A stretch of 49,471 nucleotides of DNA from contig JAGALB010000056.1 in NCBI GenBank assembly GCA_017625405.1, positions 1 to 49,471 on the forward strand, in the 5' to 3' direction. The translations under genes were made by a program, and so were the position numbers. The notes beneath the pieces were generated by a model. That model worked only from the letters and a program-made list of their open reading frames with translations. It did not search any database and had not been told where the DNA came from. This document shows positions 46,633 through 49,471 of the stretch, in pieces. Each line of letters opens with the position of its first letter. Position 1 is the first letter of the stretch. The DNA comes from Ruminiclostridium sp. GTDB taxonomy: Bacteria > Bacillota > Clostridia > Oscillospirales > Ruminococcaceae.

Positions 46633-46771
46633 GTGGGGATAGGGGAGAGGCGGCAGCGCAGCTGCCGCCGGAGGGCGGCGTGCCAACGGCACGCCGCTGT
46701 CATTTTACGCCAACGGCGGAAAATGACAATTGCGGAGCGGCTATGCCGCTCCGCAATTGTCTGCACCCCAC
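46633..46771. repeat. Cluster of four GC-rich palindromes inside a closing stem
   Basis: GTGGGG (46633-46638) and CCCCAC (46766-46771) enclose four hairpins set almost end to end: a 9-bp stem 46649-46669 (loop GCA), a 10-bp stem 46675-46697 (loop AAC), a 13-bp stem with one mismatch 46699-46727 (loop AAC) and a perfect 17-bp stem 46725-46761 (loop TAT). The last two share three bases. No open frame or promoter is convincing. It could be a mobile palindromic repeat cluster (REP/MITE-like) or a branched structured RNA. Together with the flanking terminators it fills the gene-free gap 46546-46908. Confidence 0.65.
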
Positions 46772-46778
46772 TTAAGTC

Positions 46779-46821
46779 AAAAACGGACTAAGGGACGGCA
46801 GATGCCGCCCCTCGTTTTTTT
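46779..46821 (+). terminator. Terminator closing the palindrome cluster
   Basis: AAAAACG (46779-46785) and CGTTTTT (46813-46819) enclose GGGACGGCA/TGCCGCCCC (one mismatch); the right side runs into TTTTTTT. Because mscS already ends upstream, this suggests that something between 46633 and 46779 may be transcribed. Confidence 0.65.
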
Positions 46822-46908
46822 GTAGATACTTATACTTTCCTGCCGTTATGCTTGTTCTGAAAAATTCTGATACTTGCAAAAGGCAGGAATTATCCGAGGC
46901 GATTCGCC

Positions 46909-47049
46909 TCAGCAGCAACCGTTGTTACAGCCGCAGCCGTTGTTGCAGCCACAACCGTCGTTGTTTGCGCTTGCGCCGCAGCCGTTACCGCAGCAGCAGA
47001 ATAAGAGAATAAGAACGATGATCCAGATACAACTGTTGTTACCAAACAT
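46909..47049 (-). CDS. 46-residue Cys/Gly/Asn-rich membrane miniprotein
   Basis: On the minus strand an ATG at 47049 opens 46 codons ending in TGA, with a strong GGAGGA seven bases upstream. After MFGNNS the hydrophobic stretch CIWIIVLILLFCCC forms one short membrane helix; the rest alternates Gly, Asn and Cys, with the repeated unit NN-[DG]-GCGC and a final NNGCC. Twelve of 46 residues are Cys. I do not recognise the family for certain; small Cys- or Gly-rich proteins of similar build occur in sporulating Bacillota and in metal binding. It is divergent from the Clp ATPase gene and shares an operator-like palindrome with it. The plus-strand frame over the same bases has no ribosome-binding site. 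Confidence 0.7.
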   Translation of the reverse strand: MFGNNSCIWIIVLILLFCCCGNGCGASANNDGCGCNNGCGCNNGCC

Positions 47050-47073
47050 GATTGTGTCCTCCTGATTAAATAT

Positions 47074-47091
47074 TTATGAAACGTTTCATAA
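47074..47091. promoter_or_regulatory. 18-bp palindromic operator, LacI-family type
   Basis: TTATGAAACGTTTCATAA is a perfect inverted repeat with the central AAACGTTT typical of LacI/GalR-family (RbsR, PurR, CcpA-like) operators. It touches the -10-like TATAAT (47092-47097) of the Clp gene and lies 25 bases before the start of the Cys-rich gene, so one repressor could block both. No heat-shock operator (CIRCE or CtsR type) is seen. Confidence 0.6.
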
Positions 47092-47149
47092 TATAATATA
47101 TGAGACTTTCGTAAAAATGTTACAGATTTATTCAAGGAAGGAAACTGAT

Positions 47150-49471
47150 ATGACAGAATTCAGAGGCTTTACAGAAAAATCCAATACCGCCCTGAACAAA
47201 GCGCTTGATCTTGCAATGGCTCTCGGTCACACTTTTGTAGGCAGCGAGCACATACTTTACGGCCTTTGTGCAGGGAAAGACGGTGCGGCAGCACTTGTTC
47301 TTTCCCGTCACGGAGTGCATGAAAGCGAAATAGCGGCAGGGATAGAGAATTCTATGGGCAGAGGAGTGGCTACAAAGCTTACTGTCCGTGATTTTTCACC
47401 TAAGGCAAAGCAGATTCTCGAAAAAGCTATCGAGCTTTCCCACAGGGATGGTAAAAATCAGGCAGGCACAGAATATCTTCTTTCCGCAATTGTCAGCTGC
47501 GGTGATTGCTGCGGATTTATGCTGCTGAGAGAAGCAGGCGTCGATACCGACAGGCTTGAACGGGATATAAAGGGGAAGAGCAGATCTGATAATGCGGTTG
47601 AAAAACGCAGCGAAAAGCTGTGTGCCTTGAAAAAGTATGCAGTTGACCTTACAAAGCAGGCGAAAGACGGAAAGCTTGACCCTGTATTCTGCCGTGAAAA
47701 GGAAATTACAGAGGCTATAAAGGTTTTGCTCAGGCGAAGAAAAAACAACCCGTGCTTTATAGGAGAAAGCGGAGTAGGTAAAACTGCGGTTGCTGAAGGC
47801 ATAGCTCTGTTGATTGCTTCGGGTGATATTCCTGACGCACTCAGCAGGAAAAGAATATTCACTCTTGATATTCCTGCCATGATAGCGGGGGCGAAGTACA
47901 GAGGCGACTTTGAGGAAAGGCTGAAAAGCGTGATTTCCGAGGTTGCGGATTCAGGGAACATTATACTTTTCATTGATGAGATACATGGTCTTGTGGGTGC
48001 AGGCGCAGCCGAAGGTGCAATAGATGCGGCAAATATTCTGAAGCCTGCCTTGTCACGTGGAGATATTCAGGTCATCGGTGCTACAACCACCGATGAATAT
48101 CGCAGGTATATAGCAAGGGATTCTGCACTTGAAAGGCGTTTCCAGCCTGTCACTATTGACGAGCCTGACGAAAGCACAACAATTGAAATTCTTAAAGGTA
48201 TCCGTGAAAAATATGAAGATTATCATGGCGTGAAAATAAACGATGACGCAATTTATTCGGCTGTTAAATTGTCAAATATCTACCTAGACGATAGAAAACA
48301 ACCTGATAAAGCCATTGATTTAATAGATGAAGCCTGTGCGGCGGTAAAAATAAATCAGGCTGACAACAAGCCTGATACAGAAATAAGAAAAAGATTGAAG
48401 GAGCTTTCTCAGGAAAAAGAAACCGCTGTTCTGCTACAGGATTTTGACCTTGCCGCAAAAATAAGAGAGGAAGAGCGCAGACTTGAGGAACAAGCCGCTT
48501 CTTTGAATAAAGAGGAGATACCATTTCTTATTGATGAAAAAAGTATAAACGAGGCTGTGCAGCGTCACAGCAAAATTCCTGTTACAAGCACAGATACAGA
48601 AAACAAAGCCGCACTCACTCTTGAAAACAAGCTGAAAAAACGCATAATAGGTCAGGACGAGGCAATAACTGCCATAAGTGCCGCCATAAAAAGAAGCACC
48701 TCGGGAATCAGCCGTAAAAACCGACCTCTCGGCACATTCCTCTTTGCAGGACCTACGGGCGTCGGAAAAACCGAGCTTTCAAAAACATTGTCCGAGCTTA
48801 TGTTCGGAGAAAGCAATTCGCTTATTCGCTTCGATATGTCGGAATTTATGGAAAAGCACAGTATATCCGCACTTATCGGCGCACCTGCAGGCTACGCAGG
48901 ATATGAGGACGGCGGAAGGCTTGTGGAAGCGGTGCGCAAAAAGCCCCACAGCGTTATTTTGTTCGATGAAATCGAAAAGGCGCATCCCGATGTGCTGAAT
49001 CTTCTTCTTCAGGTGCTTGATGACGGACAGGTAACTGCCGCAGACGGAAGAAAAGCAAATCTGAAAAGCTGTATTATAATAATGACCACCAATGCAGGCT
49101 CACAGCGGACCGAATCATCAGGCATCGGTTTTGGAGCAGTACAGGAGGAACAGAAGGAAAGGGCGCTGAACGGCATATTCCGCCCCGAATTCCTCAACAG
49201 GATAGACGAGATAGTATATTTTCATTCCCTCACAAAGGAAAACATCATGGAAATCTGCCGCAATATGCTTGACGAGCTTGAAGCAAGGGTGAAAGAGGCA
49301 GGCTATACCCTTAAAATCACTCCTGAGGCACAGGAGTTACTGGCTGTAAAAGGGTACAGCCGACGTTACGGCGCAAGAAATCTCAGGCGCAGCATAACAA
49401 GGTTTGTAGAAAATCCTGTTTCCGAGGAAATACTGAAAGGTGCAGGTGAGGTTATTATTTTTGATAAGGAA
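47150..49471 (+). CDS. Clp protease ATP-binding subunit (ClpC/ClpA-like), cut by window end
   Basis: An open frame of 774 codons runs off the right edge without a stop. The ATG at 47150 follows AAGGAAGGA (47134-47142). Order: Clp N-domain (FTEKSNTALNKALDLAMALG, HTFVGSEHILYGL), first AAA+ module with Walker A GESGVGKTA (usually GEPGVGKTA) and Walker B ILFIDEIHGLVGAG, a short middle domain with KIREEERRLEEQAASLNKEE, second AAA+ module with GPTGVGKTELSKTL and VILFDEIEKAHPDVL. The loop SSGIGFGAV holds the IGF tripeptide that docks on ClpP, so this is a protease unfoldase, not a ClpB disaggregase. Full-length relatives have about 810 residues, so little is missing. No ctsR, mcsA or mcsB precedes it, unlike the usual clpC operon. 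Confidence 0.93.
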   Translation, partial: MTEFRGFTEKSNTALNKALDLAMALGHTFVGSEHILYGLCAGKDGAAALVLSRHGVHESEIAAGIENSMGRGVATKLTVRDFSPKAKQILEKAIELSHRDGKNQAGTEYLLSAIVSCGDCCGFMLLREAGVDTDRLERDIKGKSRSDNAVEKRSEKLCALKKYAVDLTKQAKDGKLDPVFCREKEITEAIKVLLRRRKNNPCFIGESGVGKTAVAEGIALLIASGDIPDALSRKRIFTLDIPAMIAGAKYRGDFEERLKSVISEVADSGNIILFIDEIHGLVGAGAAEGAIDAANILKPALSRGDIQVIGATTTDEYRRYIARDSALERRFQPVTIDEPDESTTIEILKGIREKYEDYHGVKINDDAIYSAVKLSNIYLDDRKQPDKAIDLIDEACAAVKINQADNKPDTEIRKRLKELSQEKETAVLLQDFDLAAKIREEERRLEEQAASLNKEEIPFLIDEKSINEAVQRHSKIPVTSTDTENKAALTLENKLKKRIIGQDEAITAISAAIKRSTSGISRKNRPLGTFLFAGPTGVGKTELSKTLSELMFGESNSLIRFDMSEFMEKHSISALIGAPAGYAGYEDGGRLVEAVRKKPHSVILFDEIEKAHPDVLNLLLQVLDDGQVTAADGRKANLKSCIIIMTTNAGSQRTESSGIGFGAVQEEQKERALNGIFRPEFLNRIDEIVYFHSLTKENIMEICRNMLDELEARVKEAGYTLKITPEAQELLAVKGYSRRYGARNLRRSITRFVENPVSEEILKGAGEVIIFDKE

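Noticed and set aside
46874-47065. Plus-strand frame rich in Gln, Pro and Leu opposite the Cys-rich miniprotein
   Set aside because: No ribosome-binding site; the minus-strand frame has a strong one and a sensible membrane helix, so the plus frame is the shadow.
47458-47973. Minus-strand frame of 171 codons inside the Clp gene
   Set aside because: Antisense to the conserved first AAA+ module; the Ser-rich, Phe-rich translation has no recognisable domain.

Overview
The window comes from a motile, low-to-mid GC Gram-positive bacterium, most likely a clostridial Bacillota of the Oscillospiraceae/Ruminococcaceae type. The flagellar gene order (flgM-flgN-flgK-flgL-yviE-fliW-csrA-fliD-fliS) is that of Bacillus and Clostridium. 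Promoters are clean sigma-A types with 17-bp spacers, and at least two promoters match the SigD/sigma-28 consensus. NrdR, an ECF sigma/anti-sigma pair and strong AAGGAGG ribosome-binding sites also fit. I assigned no species.

Layout. 1-5.5 kb: a two-gene operon of an SNF2-helicase-like protein with decayed catalytic motifs and a large sacsin/NOV-like GHKL ATPase; this is the least explained unit here. 5.5-8.8 kb: a membrane protein, then on the minus strand an ECF sigma factor with its anti-sigma partner and a lipoprotein. 8.8-18.4 kb: the late flagellar operon behind a sigma-28 promoter. 18.4-25.1 kb: an amidohydrolase, a zinc-ribbon membrane protein, trmO, thrS, a small membrane protein and a membrane-anchored Mrr-like nuclease. 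25.1-29.1 kb: a family 2 glycosyltransferase with a repeat-like tail, then flagellin with its own sigma-28 promoter and a leader carrying a CsrA-type hairpin. 29.2-29.6 kb: a candidate small RNA and tRNA-Gln(CTG). 29.7-35.2 kb: purB, secD-secF and malQ. 35.3-40.9 kb: an AT-richer cassette of a TagF-like transferase fused to an SGNH-like domain, facing a nucleotidyltransferase-aminotransferase fusion and an opine-dehydrogenase-like enzyme. 41-44 kb, minus strand: nrdR, a TIM-barrel isomerase and a sialate O-acetylesterase-like enzyme. 44.2-46.5 kb: gdhA and an MscS channel. 46.6-49.5 kb: a cluster of palindromes, a 46-residue Cys-rich protein, and a Clp ATPase that runs off the end of the window.

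How they fit together. FlgM, FlgN, FliW, CsrA, FliS, the glycosyltransferase and flagellin form one system for making, chaperoning, metering and probably glycosylating flagellin. The cassette at 35-41 kb has a candidate sigma-28 promoter on its minus-strand arm. Its enzyme types resemble the locus I recall for the C. difficile type A flagellin modification (a phosphate-linked amino acid on GlcNAc). I therefore propose that it decorates flagellin, with the opine-dehydrogenase step as a new element. A direct repeat of TTACA with an 11-bp period recurs upstream of four transcription units and may mark a PhoP/OmpR-type regulon. No CRISPR array, insertion sequence or prophage was seen.
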